Shown piece after piece: positions 1-8,044 of a DNA stretch of 64,000 bases (within the stretch, counting starts at the first letter, position 1; every line of letters begins with the position of its first letter). Origin of the DNA: JBBRYK01 sp038237665 (GTDB lineage Bacteria > Actinomycetota > Thermoleophilia > Gaiellales > Gaiellaceae). A program made the position numbers and the translations under genes. The notes under the pieces were generated by a model. That model saw only the letters and a program-made list of their open reading frames with translations. It did not search any database and was not told where the DNA came from. The stretch spans positions 1 to 64,000 of the forward strand of contig JBBRYK010000001.1 of the NCBI GenBank assembly GCA_038237665.1. The letters run 5' to 3'.

Positions 1-1
1 G

Positions 2-1417
2 AAAGACGACGAGCATGTGCGGTTGCTCGAGTCGTGGATGAAGAGCTACCGCCCGGAGGAGCTCTTCGACGAGAACGGGACGCCGCGCACCTCGATCACC
101 GACATTGCGCCAAAGGGCACGCGTCGCATGGGCGCGAACCCGAACGCGAACGGCGGCGCGCTATTGCGCGAGCTGCACCTGCCCGACTACCGCGACTACG
201 TCGTCGAAGTCCCCGCTCCCGGCGCCGTGACCGCAGAAGCGACGCGCGTGCAGGGACAATTCATCCGCGACATCGTGCGACAGAACCCGACGAACTTCCG
301 CATCTTCAGCCCGGACGAGACGGCGTCCAACCGCTGGAACGCCGTCTTCGAAGCGACGAATCGCACGTCGGAAGCCGAGCTCCTGCCCACCGACGACCAC
401 GTCGGTCCCGACGGTCGCGTGATGGAGATGCTCAGCGAGCACCAGTGCCAGGGCTGGCTCGAAGGCTATCTCCTCACCGGCCGCCACGGCTTCTTCTCCT
501 GCTACGAAGCGTTCATCCACATCGTCGACTCGATGTTCAACCAGCACGCGAAGTGGCTGAAGGTCACCCGAGGGATCCCGTGGCGCCGGCCGATAGCCTC
601 GCTCAACTACCTCCTGAGCTCGCACGTCTGGCGCCAGGATCACAACGGGTTCTCGCACCAGGACCCGGGCTTCATCGATCACGTGGTGAACAAGAAGGCC
701 GAGGTCATCCGCGTCTACCTCCCGCCGGACACGAACACGCTGCTCTCGGTGGCCGACCACTGCCTGCGGAGCAAGCACTACGTGAACGTGATCGTCGCCG
801 GCAAGCAGCCCGCGCTGACCTATCTTTCCCTGGGCGACGCGATCGCGCATTGCACGCGCGGGCTCGGGATCTGGGAGTGGGCCTCGAACGACGGCGGAGG
901 CGAGCCGGACGTCGTGCTCGGCTGCTGCGGTGACAGCCCGACCCTCGAGGCCGTGGCCGCTGTAGCGCTCCTGCGTGAGCACCTGCCCGACCTGAAGGTG
1001 CGGCTCGTGAACGTCGTCGATCTGATGCGCCTCCAACCGGAGACGGAGCATCCACACGGCCTTCCCGACCGCGAGTTCGACGCCCTCTTCACCGGCTCGC
1101 GGCCGATCGTCTTCGCCTACCACGGCTACCCGTGGCTGATCCACCGCCTCACGTACCGCCGGACGAACCATGCCAACCTGCACGTGCGCGGCTACAAGGA
1201 GGAGGGCACGACCACGACACCGTTCGACATGGTCATGCTCAACGACCTCGACCGTTTCCACCTCGTCATCGACGTGATCGACCGGGTGCCGGGCCTGGCG
1301 GCGCGTTGCGGGCACCTTCGCCAGGACATGCTCGACCGGCGGCTTCGCTATCGGGCCTGGACGCGGGAGTACGGCGAGGACCATCCGGACGTCCGCGACT
1401 GGAAGTGGCCGTTCTAG
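2..1417 (+). CDS. xfp: phosphoketolase, C-terminal part (cut by window edge)
   Basis: The visible 471 residues match the C-terminal 60% of the xylulose-5-phosphate/fructose-6-phosphate phosphoketolase family, which is usually about 790 aa. The reading frame is already open at base 2, so the N-terminal TPP-binding part lies outside the window. Recognisable family stretches are SPDETASNRW, GWLEGYLLTGRHG, the CYEAFIHIVDSM segment, FSHQDPGFIDH and the C-terminal YRAWTREYGEDHPDV. The enzyme is cytosolic and splits sugar phosphates to acetyl-phosphate plus an aldose phosphate. The acetate kinase start lies inside its last codons (13-nt overlap), so the two are translationally coupled and form a route from sugar phosphate to acetate and ATP. 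Identity is secure. Substrate preference (X5P versus F6P) cannot be read from the sequence. Confidence 0.96.
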   Translation, partial: KDDEHVRLLESWMKSYRPEELFDENGTPRTSITDIAPKGTRRMGANPNANGGALLRELHLPDYRDYVVEVPAPGAVTAEATRVQGQFIRDIVRQNPTNFRIFSPDETASNRWNAVFEATNRTSEAELLPTDDHVGPDGRVMEMLSEHQCQGWLEGYLLTGRHGFFSCYEAFIHIVDSMFNQHAKWLKVTRGIPWRRPIASLNYLLSSHVWRQDHNGFSHQDPGFIDHVVNKKAEVIRVYLPPDTNTLLSVADHCLRSKHYVNVIVAGKQPALTYLSLGDAIAHCTRGLGIWEWASNDGGGEPDVVLGCCGDSPTLEAVAAVALLREHLPDLKVRLVNVVDLMRLQPETEHPHGLPDREFDALFTGSRPIVFAYHGYPWLIHRLTYRRTNHANLHVRGYKEEGTTTTPFDMVMLNDLDRFHLVIDVIDRVPGLAARCGHLRQDMLDRRLRYRAWTREYGEDHPDVRDWKWPF

Positions 1418-2415
1418 TCGTCAATGCCGGCTCGACGAGTCTGAAGCTCCACCTCGTCGACGGCGACCGCTCCACCCGCGTCGACTCCCTCGACGTGGAG
1501 TGCGAGGCCGTCGCGCACCGGGTCGTCTTCGGCGGTCGCGCCCTGGCGCAGCAGGCCGCCTGGGTCGTCGACGACCGGGTCGTAGCCGCACTCGAGCAGG
1601 CAACACCGGTCGCGCCTCTGCACAACACACCGATGCTCGAGGCGCTGCGAAAGGCGCGCTCGGCCCATCCCGGCGTGCCGCACGTTGCGGTCATGGACTC
1701 GCACTTCCACCACACGATTCCGCCCGTCGCGGCTGCCTACGCCCTGCCGGCTCGACTCACGAGCCAGGAAGGGATCGTGCGCCACGGCTTCCACGGGCTC
1801 TCGGTGCAGTGGGCGACGGAGCAGGTGCGCGCGCCTCGCCTGGTCGTCTGCCATCTCGGCGGGGGCTGCTCGGTGACCGCTGTGCGCGACGGCTCATCGG
1901 TCGACACGACGATGGGGTTCACGCCGCTCGAGGGCGTGCCCATGGCAACGCGCTCCGGCTCCGTCGACCCCGGCGCCCTGCTCTACCTCCTCCGGACCGG
2001 GCGCATGACTGTCGAGGACCTCGACAGAGCACTCGAGTTCGAATCCGGCCTCTTGGGCCTCTCGGGGATCTCGGGCGGCGTCCGGGAGCTGGAGGCCTCG
2101 TCGGACCCACGGGCGCAGCGTGCGCTGGACGTCTTCGCGTACCGGATCGCAGCCGCGGTGGCGGCGATGACGGTCGCGATCGACGGCCTCGACGCGCTCG
2201 TGTTCACGGCCGGCGTGGGGGAGAAGTCCCCGCGCGTCCGCAGCGACGTCTGTGCCAGGCTTGCCCACCTGGGGCTCGAGCTCGACCCGGACGCCAACGC
2301 CGGCGCCCGCCCCGATGCAGAGATCGCTAGCGCCGGCTCCCGCGTTCGCGTGGTCGTCCTCCGCGCGCGCGAGGAGCTCGTGGCAGCGCGGGCTGCGCGC
2401 GACCTCCTCGCCTGA
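1405..2415 (+). CDS. ackA: acetate kinase, short form
   Basis: Acetate/propionate kinase of the ASKHA fold, converting acetyl-phosphate plus ADP to acetate plus ATP. The GTG at 1405 is chosen because the family's N-terminal motif (VLVVNAGSTSLKL) follows at once. This start overlaps the phosphoketolase by 13 nt. Family motifs are present in order: HRVVFGG, APLHN, MDSHFHHTIPP (catalytic Asp), GFHGLS, HLGGGC, DTTMGFTPLEG, TRSGSVDPG (substrate Arg), FTAGVGEKSP and a terminal REEL (the glutamate of the usual NEE). Length is 336 aa, against about 400 normally. The shortfall is mostly in the segment between the first beta hairpin and HRVVFGG, which is about 45 residues shorter than in textbook enzymes. 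All catalytic positions I can align are kept, so I expect an active enzyme. Confidence 0.93.
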   Translation: MAVLVVNAGSTSLKLHLVDGDRSTRVDSLDVECEAVAHRVVFGGRALAQQAAWVVDDRVVAALEQATPVAPLHNTPMLEALRKARSAHPGVPHVAVMDSHFHHTIPPVAAAYALPARLTSQEGIVRHGFHGLSVQWATEQVRAPRLVVCHLGGGCSVTAVRDGSSVDTTMGFTPLEGVPMATRSGSVDPGALLYLLRTGRMTVEDLDRALEFESGLLGLSGISGGVRELEASSDPRAQRALDVFAYRIAAAVAAMTVAIDGLDALVFTAGVGEKSPRVRSDVCARLAHLGLELDPDANAGARPDAEIASAGSRVRVVVLRAREELVAARAARDLLA

Positions 2416-2506
2416 TCGCGGCTGTCGCTGACAGGTCCACCTGGTTTCAGCGCGGGACGATCCGGGGAAGAAGGAACGTTCTGCTTCGGACGGGGAGGGA
2501 GGATCC

Positions 2507-5107
2507 ATGCATCGAGCGTTTCTTCGCGGTGGGATCGCCGTAGGCGTTCTGGCTGTGGCCGTTTTCGCGACCGCGGTCCTTACAGGTGGGCATCGGGGAA
2601 CGAAGGTCTCTCGGACGCAGCCGCTTCGGCTCGAGAACGACAGCTCGCCCCTTTTGAGGCAGCGTCAGCCGTTCCGGCCTGTGACTGCGCCCTATGTGGG
2701 CGACCGCGGTCGTAGTGTGGGCGGTCCAACCTTCGGGGAGCCGACGATCGTCGGCGTGCAGGGATACGGGTTCGAGGAGGACATCCGTCTTGATCCCACC
2801 AACCCGAACCGGATCTATACGAGCACGCCGGACTCGCTCTCGTCGGACACGAGCTGGATGTGGCATTCCGAGGACGGCGGCAAGACCTTCAAGTGGGTGC
2901 GGGCTGCTGCGGACAAGCAGGGCAAGCTCGTGCCGGGCTGCGCCGGGGGCGGGGACACCGAGTTGGGCGTCGACAGCGCCGGGCACCTCTACTTCAACGA
3001 TCTGACGCTCGCGAACTTCAGCGTCTACCGCTCGGACAATCAGGGGCAGACGTTTCTCTGTAACAACACGGGCGTTCCGGATACGGCGGTCGACCGGCAG
3101 TGGTACGCGAGCGACGGCGACCCGGTCGGCGGCACGGCTGCAGCACCGAGCGTGAACAGCCTGTATCTGGCGAACGACGAGATCGGGCCCGGGGCGCCGC
3201 TCTGTGGCAACTCGGCCGGGAACAACGTGCTGGTCATGTATCGGACGCCGATCGGCGGGATCACGACGGGAAGCGCGAGCGCGGGGCTGCAGTTCGGGCC
3301 CCGGCAGACCGTCACCGGTCTCAACACGTGCGACGAGGGGATCATGGGCAACAACGAGGTCAGCCCTGTCGCGACGACCACGAACGATGGCAACCTGCAA
3401 ACGCCGCTCGCAACTGCGGTCAGACATGTCTATGTGATTCATGACAACGCCGCTTTCGACAGCATCTCGGTTGGTCGCTGCACGCCGGTCGCGGCGCTGA
3501 CCGACCCCAGCGGGTTGCAATGCACCGACCACCTGGTGTCGAGCTTCCCCAGCAACAACATGCGCCACACGGGGGCGAGCTTTCCGACGATGGCGATCGA
3601 CAATGCGGGCACGCTCTACGCGGTCTGGACCTACGCGCCCACGGTGAGCGCACACGTCGGTAACTCGGCGCTCATGTACAGCTATTCGAGCGACGAGGGC
3701 AACACGTGGTCGACGCCGGCCCAGATCTCGACCGGTCTGAACAACCACGTGTTCGCCTGGCCGGCTGCCGGTGACGCGGGGCGCGTCGACATCATGTTCC
3801 TCGGCACCGCCGCGAACGTGAACCCGGCCGCGACCTGTCCCGACGGTCCCGACAGCGTGAACGGCGTCTGGAACGTCTACATGGTGCAATCCCTGGTCGC
3901 CAACACGGCCACGCCCGCCTGGACGTCCGCCATCCCCGCGGTGAACCATCCGATCCACAAAGGGAGCATCCAGACGGTCGTGGGTGGTCAGTGCGGCGAT
4001 CGGACGCTCGGCGACTTCTTCCAGCTCCGGATTGGATCGCAGGGTGAGGCGAACCTTTCCTTCGCCGATTCGAACAACATCGACGAGGTCTTCCTCCCAC
4101 ACGCCATGTACGTCCGGCAGAACGGTGGCAACAGCCTGTACGCCTCCGTCGGAACGGTCAGCCTGCCTCCGGCACCGCTGAACTCGGTCACCGACGTCTC
4201 GGGCGACGGGATGTACGAGGCCGCCGGTACCGCCAGCGCGAACTCGCCCGACCTCGACATCACGGCGTCGAGCATCACGCGTCCGGCGGCCGCGAGCTGT
4301 GCGGGGGCGATTGCCTGCTACCGCGTGACGATGACGGTCAACGATCTGACCGCGGCGCCGGTCTCGCCCTCGCCCGACCTCGATCTTTACGTCCAGTGGC
4401 TAACGCAATGGCTTGTTCCATCCGATCCCGCCTGCGTCTCCGTCGCGGCTCCCTGCGTGAACGGCGGAACGAACTTCGTCGTGTACGCTGAATCCCGGAA
4501 CGGCGGCGCGATCACCTGCTTCAGCGGGCAGAACGCCTCCTTCGCCAACGGCGGTGGAATCGCATTCACCTACGTCGGCACGAACGCGCTCACCGGCGCC
4601 GCCTGCAATGCAAACACGACCACGAACACGATCACGATCGACGTGCCGATCGCTCAGGTCACACTCTCAGGCGGAGTAGCTCACTTCGACCCCAACAGGC
4701 TCTTCAGCGTGACGGCAAGCACGACATCCTCGAACGCCGCCTTCAACGCGACGCCGAACCTCAACGGGATCGGCGGCGTGCTCTTCAACCTGCTCGACGT
4801 CGCGCCAGGATACGACGCGGTCTTCGGTCCGACAGCCGTAACGGTGCGCTCCTTCACGGCGCAACCGAGCGGCCGGTCGATCGTCCTGCGCTGGCGAACC
4901 GCCTCAGAAGCGCGCGTGTCCGGGTTCAACGTGTACCGCGGAGCGACGCGCCTGAATAGGTCGCTGATCCGGGCCAAAGGCACAGCATCCGGCCACGCCT
5001 ACGTCTGGCGCGCCAGCCTTCCCAAAGGCACCCGAGAGGCGAGCTACCGCCTCCAGGCGGTCAGCGTCGACGGGACCCGCACCTGGGTCGCGTCCGTCCA
5101 CGGCTAA
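2507..5107 (+). CDS. secreted BNR/sialidase-like repeat protein with C-terminal Fn3-like domain
   Basis: An 866-aa exported protein. Residues 8-27 form a hydrophobic signal or anchor segment after MHRAFLRGG. Asp-box (BNR) motifs of the S-x-D-x-G-x-T-F/W type occur as SEDGGKTF, SDNQGQTF and SSDEGNTW, indicating a beta-propeller in roughly residues 70-480. The middle region is rich in Ala, Asn and Thr. The last 90 residues (from FTAQPSGRSIVLRW) look like a fibronectin-III-like domain common at the end of actinobacterial surface proteins. A strong Shine-Dalgarno (GGGAGGGAGG) lies just before the ATG. The sialidase catalytic Arg triad and Tyr/Glu pair could not be assigned, so I do not claim glycosidase activity. 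It could be a propeller-type adhesin or carbohydrate-binding protein. It is followed by a GC-rich hairpin. Confidence 0.8.
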   Translation: MHRAFLRGGIAVGVLAVAVFATAVLTGGHRGTKVSRTQPLRLENDSSPLLRQRQPFRPVTAPYVGDRGRSVGGPTFGEPTIVGVQGYGFEEDIRLDPTNPNRIYTSTPDSLSSDTSWMWHSEDGGKTFKWVRAAADKQGKLVPGCAGGGDTELGVDSAGHLYFNDLTLANFSVYRSDNQGQTFLCNNTGVPDTAVDRQWYASDGDPVGGTAAAPSVNSLYLANDEIGPGAPLCGNSAGNNVLVMYRTPIGGITTGSASAGLQFGPRQTVTGLNTCDEGIMGNNEVSPVATTTNDGNLQTPLATAVRHVYVIHDNAAFDSISVGRCTPVAALTDPSGLQCTDHLVSSFPSNNMRHTGASFPTMAIDNAGTLYAVWTYAPTVSAHVGNSALMYSYSSDEGNTWSTPAQISTGLNNHVFAWPAAGDAGRVDIMFLGTAANVNPAATCPDGPDSVNGVWNVYMVQSLVANTATPAWTSAIPAVNHPIHKGSIQTVVGGQCGDRTLGDFFQLRIGSQGEANLSFADSNNIDEVFLPHAMYVRQNGGNSLYASVGTVSLPPAPLNSVTDVSGDGMYEAAGTASANSPDLDITASSITRPAAASCAGAIACYRVTMTVNDLTAAPVSPSPDLDLYVQWLTQWLVPSDPACVSVAAPCVNGGTNFVVYAESRNGGAITCFSGQNASFANGGGIAFTYVGTNALTGAACNANTTTNTITIDVPIAQVTLSGGVAHFDPNRLFSVTASTTSSNAAFNATPNLNGIGGVLFNLLDVAPGYDAVFGPTAVTVRSFTAQPSGRSIVLRWRTASEARVSGFNVYRGATRLNRSLIRAKGTASGHAYVWRASLPKGTREASYRLQAVSVDGTRTWVASVHG

Positions 5108-5122
5108 GCAAGAACAGCATCA

Positions 5123-5151
5123 CCGGGGCGGGCGTGTCGCGCCCGCCCCGG
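5123..5151 (+). terminator. GC-rich hairpin after the BNR-repeat gene
   Basis: A perfect 12-bp inverted repeat (CCGGGGCGGGCG and its complement) with a 5-nt loop starts 15 nt after the stop codon at 5107. No T-run follows, so it may act as a rho-assisted terminator or 3'-end stabiliser, not a classical intrinsic terminator. Confidence 0.55.
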
Positions 5152-5272
5152 GACCAATTGGCCGGTCCTAGAGTGGCGGAGAACTACGCACGCAGGTTGC
5201 GGCTTGGAGCCGATTCGCAGGCGCACCGTTGCGCCGACACTGCGGGAAACGTCGCACGAAAGGACACGAATC

Positions 5273-5698
5273 ATGAAACGCGTACTCATCGCACTGACAA
5301 CGGCGGCGCTACTCGCCGCTGTCGCCACCGCAGGCTCGGCAGCCGGCGCCGGCAAGGCTCAGATCACGATCCGCCACCAGACTCATGGTTGCCACACGTG
5401 GTCGTACAACGGCGGCCCGTCTCGGGCGGCCCTGGTCGTCCGGCTTCATGTCGGCTCGACCCTGGCGGTCAAGAATGTCGACGTCATGCCGCACGCTCTC
5501 GTTCAGACCGCCGGGCTCAAGGTCACGTTCCAGGGCAAGGCGCAGATGAACCGGATCGGAGCGCAGGTTCAGGTCACGTTCGCCAAGACCGGGACCTACG
5601 CCTTCAAGACGCGCGCGGGCGACGACTACCCCGCCTACTCCACGGTCAAGACGACCGGTGAGGACAACAACCTGACGCTCGAGGTGATCGTCTCCTAG
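5273..5698 (+). CDS. secreted cupredoxin-like small protein
   Basis: A 141-aa protein with a clear Sec signal peptide (MKRVLIALTTAALLAAVATAGSA-type, cleavage near residue 24-28). The ATG at 5273 is preferred over the upstream in-frame start because it has an AAAGGA Shine-Dalgarno 9 nt upstream and begins the signal peptide. The mature part is about 110 residues and mostly beta (alternating V/L/T pattern). It contains HGCHTW near its start and VMPHAL in the middle, and ends in a KTGTYAFKTRAGDDYPAYS segment like the last strands of cupredoxins. His, Cys, Met and His are present, but I cannot show that they form a type-1 copper site. It lies upstream of a two-TM protein on the same strand. Confidence 0.55.
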   Translation: MKRVLIALTTAALLAAVATAGSAAGAGKAQITIRHQTHGCHTWSYNGGPSRAALVVRLHVGSTLAVKNVDVMPHALVQTAGLKVTFQGKAQMNRIGAQVQVTFAKTGTYAFKTRAGDDYPAYSTVKTTGEDNNLTLEVIVS

Positions 5699-5822
5699 GT
5701 TCGGGAAACCCGCAGAAACCTTGCGCCGTCCCCCCGATGCCGCCCCGGCCGATCGGCACGACACTGATTGGAAAAGGTCGACGAAACACAGAACATCGAC
5801 CGAGACGGAAAAGGAGCAGGAG

Positions 5823-6545
5823 ATGCGCAAGATCTTTGAAATCGGAGGCGTATTCGCCGCAGCAGTGCTGATTGCATTCGGTGTCGCCGCCCTCGTCATG
5901 GGCGTCAGCGGACGCGGAACGGTGAACGACAGCCTCAAGCAGGAGCAGATCACGGGCACGCCTGACATGACGCCGGTCGGGATCGCTGCCGAGGTGAAGG
6001 ACGTCAGGGCCGCGCAGGCTCAGTTGGCCGCGAAGTTCAAGGCGGCGGGCGTGCCGTTCGTGGCGACCAAGGTCTCGATTCCGAGTTCGTCGGTCGCGGG
6101 CCTGCTCGTGAACAGCGGCGACCGTGCTCGCACGTTCGCCGAGTACATGCGGATCCACGCACTCGGCGCGACCAACGGCCTCGTCTATTCGCAGATGGGC
6201 CGCTTCATTGCGAAGGACGGCGCCCCGTTCAAGGCAACTGACGGGATCGGGGGGACGAGCGACCCGAAGTGGGCGCTGCTCGACCCGAAGACCGAGCAGC
6301 CCGTTTCCAACGGGCGGCGTGACCTGTGGGTGACCGAGACGGCGCTCACGACCGCGCTCAACGCCGGCTACATGGCGGCGCAGATCTCCCTCTTCGGAGT
6401 GGTCGTCGGCCTCGCCCTGCTGCTCTCGGGCCTCGGATTCGGGATCCTCGCCATCGGCGGGGCACTCCGAAACCCCGAAACGGCGCTGCAGTTTCTCCAC
6501 AAGAAGGCGGAGATCAAGGGCGGGACCCCGATCCCGACCGTCTGA
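5823..6545 (+). CDS. membrane protein with two TM helices and an external domain
   Basis: A 240-aa protein of unknown function. The ATG at 5823 has AAGGAG six bases upstream. Earlier in-frame starts lack a ribosome binding site. TM1 spans residues 9-29 (GGVFAAAVLIAFGVAALVMGV). Next comes an outside region of about 150 residues with ITGTPDMTP and an Ala/Lys-rich helix. TM2 is near residues 190-215 (SLFGVVVGLALLLSGLGFGIL), followed by a short cytosolic tail ending in GGTPIPTV. I recognise it only as the kind of TM-loop-TM protein annotated as hypothetical in Thermoleophilia and other actinobacteria. It is probably co-transcribed with the cupredoxin-like gene 125 nt upstream and ends at a terminator. 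Confidence 0.6.
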   Translation: MRKIFEIGGVFAAAVLIAFGVAALVMGVSGRGTVNDSLKQEQITGTPDMTPVGIAAEVKDVRAAQAQLAAKFKAAGVPFVATKVSIPSSSVAGLLVNSGDRARTFAEYMRIHALGATNGLVYSQMGRFIAKDGAPFKATDGIGGTSDPKWALLDPKTEQPVSNGRRDLWVTETALTTALNAGYMAAQISLFGVVVGLALLLSGLGFGILAIGGALRNPETALQFLHKKAEIKGGTPIPTV

Positions 6546-6565
6546 CGCGACCTTTCCGTCCGGTG

Positions 6566-6600
6566 CCGACGGGCCGCCCCAGGGCGGCCCGTCGGTTTGT
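6566..6600 (+). terminator. rho-independent-like terminator
   Basis: The arms CCGACGGGCCGCCC and GGGCGGCCCGTCGG (14 bp, tight loop, so the inner pairs probably open) are followed by TTTGT. The hairpin lies 20 nt after the stop codon at 6545 and closes the 5.3-6.5 kb transcript. Confidence 0.7.
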
Positions 6601-6636
6601 GCAGGGTCAGCCGGGCGCCTCGGTTACGGTGGCAGG

Positions 6637-6963
6637 GTGAATGCTCCCGACATCAATGCCGCCCGACGCCGCCTCGAGGCGGGTACCGGTGGATACGAGA
6701 TCGTGCACACCTCTCCCGGACTGGAGGTCGGCGTCTACGTCCTCGTCGCTCCGGAGCCGGACCGCCAGCAGCCCCACGAGGACGATGAGGTCTACGTCGT
6801 CCTCGAAGGGCGCGGTGTCCTCACCGTCGCGGAACAGGAATTCCCGCTGTCCGAGGGTTCGGTGCACTTTGTTGCCGCTGGAGCAGAACACCGCTTCACC
6901 GGCTACGAGGGGCTGAGCGTCCTCGTCGTCTTCGCGCGCGGCCGGCAAAGCCCGCCGGCCTAG
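6637..6963 (+). CDS. single-domain cupin protein
   Basis: A 108-aa one-domain cupin (double-stranded beta-helix). The cupin motifs are visible: motif 1 as PHEDDEVYVVLEGRGVLT (metal-ligand His and Glu, then the turn Gly) and motif 2 as VHFVAAGAEHRF (second-motif His). Motif 1 has a single His where the classical form has HxH, so the metal site may be incomplete. Small cupins of this kind are isomerases, dioxygenases or binding proteins, and nothing here fixes the substrate. The GTG start is preceded by a weak GGCAGG. The gene stands alone after the terminator and converges on the next gene with a 15-nt gap. Confidence 0.75.
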   Translation: MNAPDINAARRRLEAGTGGYEIVHTSPGLEVGVYVLVAPEPDRQQPHEDDEVYVVLEGRGVLTVAEQEFPLSEGSVHFVAAGAEHRFTGYEGLSVLVVFARGRQSPPA

Positions 6964-6978
6964 TCCTCTCGCGCCAGG

Positions 6979-7284
6979 CTAGCCGGCGCCGGCGGATGCG
7001 ATCCGCTCCGCGACCTCGTTCAGCGCACCCGGCTGACCGACGCTCGCGATGCTGATCTCGCCGCCGCCGAGGAGCTCCAGTACGAGGCTCGCACGGCCGC
7101 GGCCGTGCGACCCGATGCTCCGGCCGCGGTGCACCTTGGCGAGGTCCCCGTAGGGCAGCTCCTCGTCGACGGTGTCCCGGCCCGCGCCGCCGTGAAGCAT
7201 CAAGCCTTCCGGACGGAACTCCAGGCGGCCGGCGTAGACGTGACCGCCGGGCTTGCTCCAGGTGACGGCATACGTGTGGCGCAT
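6979..7284 (-). CDS. conserved hypothetical protein, about 100 aa
   Basis: An unrecognised protein of 101 aa with an alternating hydrophobic/polar pattern that suggests a small beta-barrel or PH-like fold (YAVTWSKPGGHVYAGRLEFRPEGLMLHGG, then LPYGDLAKVHRGRS, then SLVLELLGGGEISI) and a short C-terminal helix (ALNEVAERIASA). No cysteines, signal peptide or membrane segment. The ATG at 7284 is preferred, although a TTG two codons earlier is also possible. No clear ribosome binding site. It faces the cupin gene tail to tail. Confidence 0.5.
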   Translation of the reverse strand: MRHTYAVTWSKPGGHVYAGRLEFRPEGLMLHGGAGRDTVDEELPYGDLAKVHRGRSIGSHGRGRASLVLELLGGGEISIASVGQPGALNEVAERIASAGAG

Positions 7285-7393
7285 ACCCAAAGGATCGTCC
7301 GTCGTCTCGGTGACCGCATCCGGCCGACCGCGGAAGGTGCCTGCGGAAAACCCGCATCCGGGTGGCCCTTCAACCGAGGTGGCGCACGCCGTC

Positions 7394-8044
7394 CTAGGGC
7401 GAGCCGTGGTCGTCGAGGAGGCCTTGCTGGAGCGCGTGCCGGACGAGCTCGGCCCGGGTCTGGAGCCCGAGCTTCTGCATGATGTGGGCCCGGTGGGTCT
7501 CGGCGGTGCGCACGGAGATGTACAGCATCTTCGCGATCTCCTGGTTCGTGTGCCCGAGCGCCAGCAGGCGGAGCACCTCCCGTTCGCGGTCGGAGAGAGG
7601 GTCCGCTTCCGCGCGGCGTCGATCTTCGGCGTCGGCTTGGATCAGCCTCGCCCCGAGAGCGGGGTGGACGTAGCGACCCCCGCCGGCAACGTCACGCACG
7701 GCGGCGACGACCTCCGAGTCGGCCGCCTCTTTGAGGACGTAGCCGAGGGCTCCGGCCGCGAACGCCTCGCGGACGTAGCTGGGATCGTCCTGCATCGAGA
7801 GCACGAGAACCTTTGCATCGCCGTGCTCCTCGAGGACGGCGCGCGTCGCCTCGATGCCGCTCCCGCCGGGCATGACCATGTCCATCAAAATGACGTCCGG
7901 TTTGAGCGAGCGCGTCTCGAAGACCGCCGTGCGCATGTCTCCAGCCTCGCCGACGGTCTCGATGTCCTCTTCGGCATCGAGCAGCAGACGCAGACCGCTT
8001 CGGACGACGGCGTGATCGTCGACGACGAGGACGCGGATGCTCAC
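7394..8044 (-). CDS. NarL/FixJ-family response regulator
   Basis: A 216-aa two-domain regulator. The receiver domain (1-120) has the acidic pair D9-D10, the phosphoacceptor D55 (in LMDMVMPGGSG), Ser in place of the usual Thr (VLSMQDD) and the conserved Lys in YVLKEAAD. The C-terminal LuxR-type HTH (about 150-210) reads LSDREREVLRLLALGHTNQE, then IAKMLYISVRTAETH. The GTG start overlaps the stop codon of the kinase by 4 nt, so the pair is co-translated and the kinase is the cognate partner. The regulon is unknown; autoregulation is typical for this family. Confidence 0.95.
   Translation of the reverse strand: MSIRVLVVDDHAVVRSGLRLLLDAEEDIETVGEAGDMRTAVFETRSLKPDVILMDMVMPGGSGIEATRAVLEEHGDAKVLVLSMQDDPSYVREAFAAGALGYVLKEAADSEVVAAVRDVAGGGRYVHPALGARLIQADAEDRRRAEADPLSDREREVLRLLALGHTNQEIAKMLYISVRTAETHRAHIMQKLGLQTRAELVRHALQQGLLDDHGSP

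Noticed and set aside
161..1384. Long minus-strand ORF of 407 codons opposite the phosphoketolase gene
   Set aside because: High-GC DNA gives long shadow frames; the product is His/Val/Glu/Arg-rich with no domain, and the plus strand is a clear phosphoketolase.
2507..5107. Functional sialidase
   Set aside because: Asp boxes are present, but the catalytic Arg triad and the Tyr/Glu pair could not be identified, so only a BNR-repeat protein is claimed.
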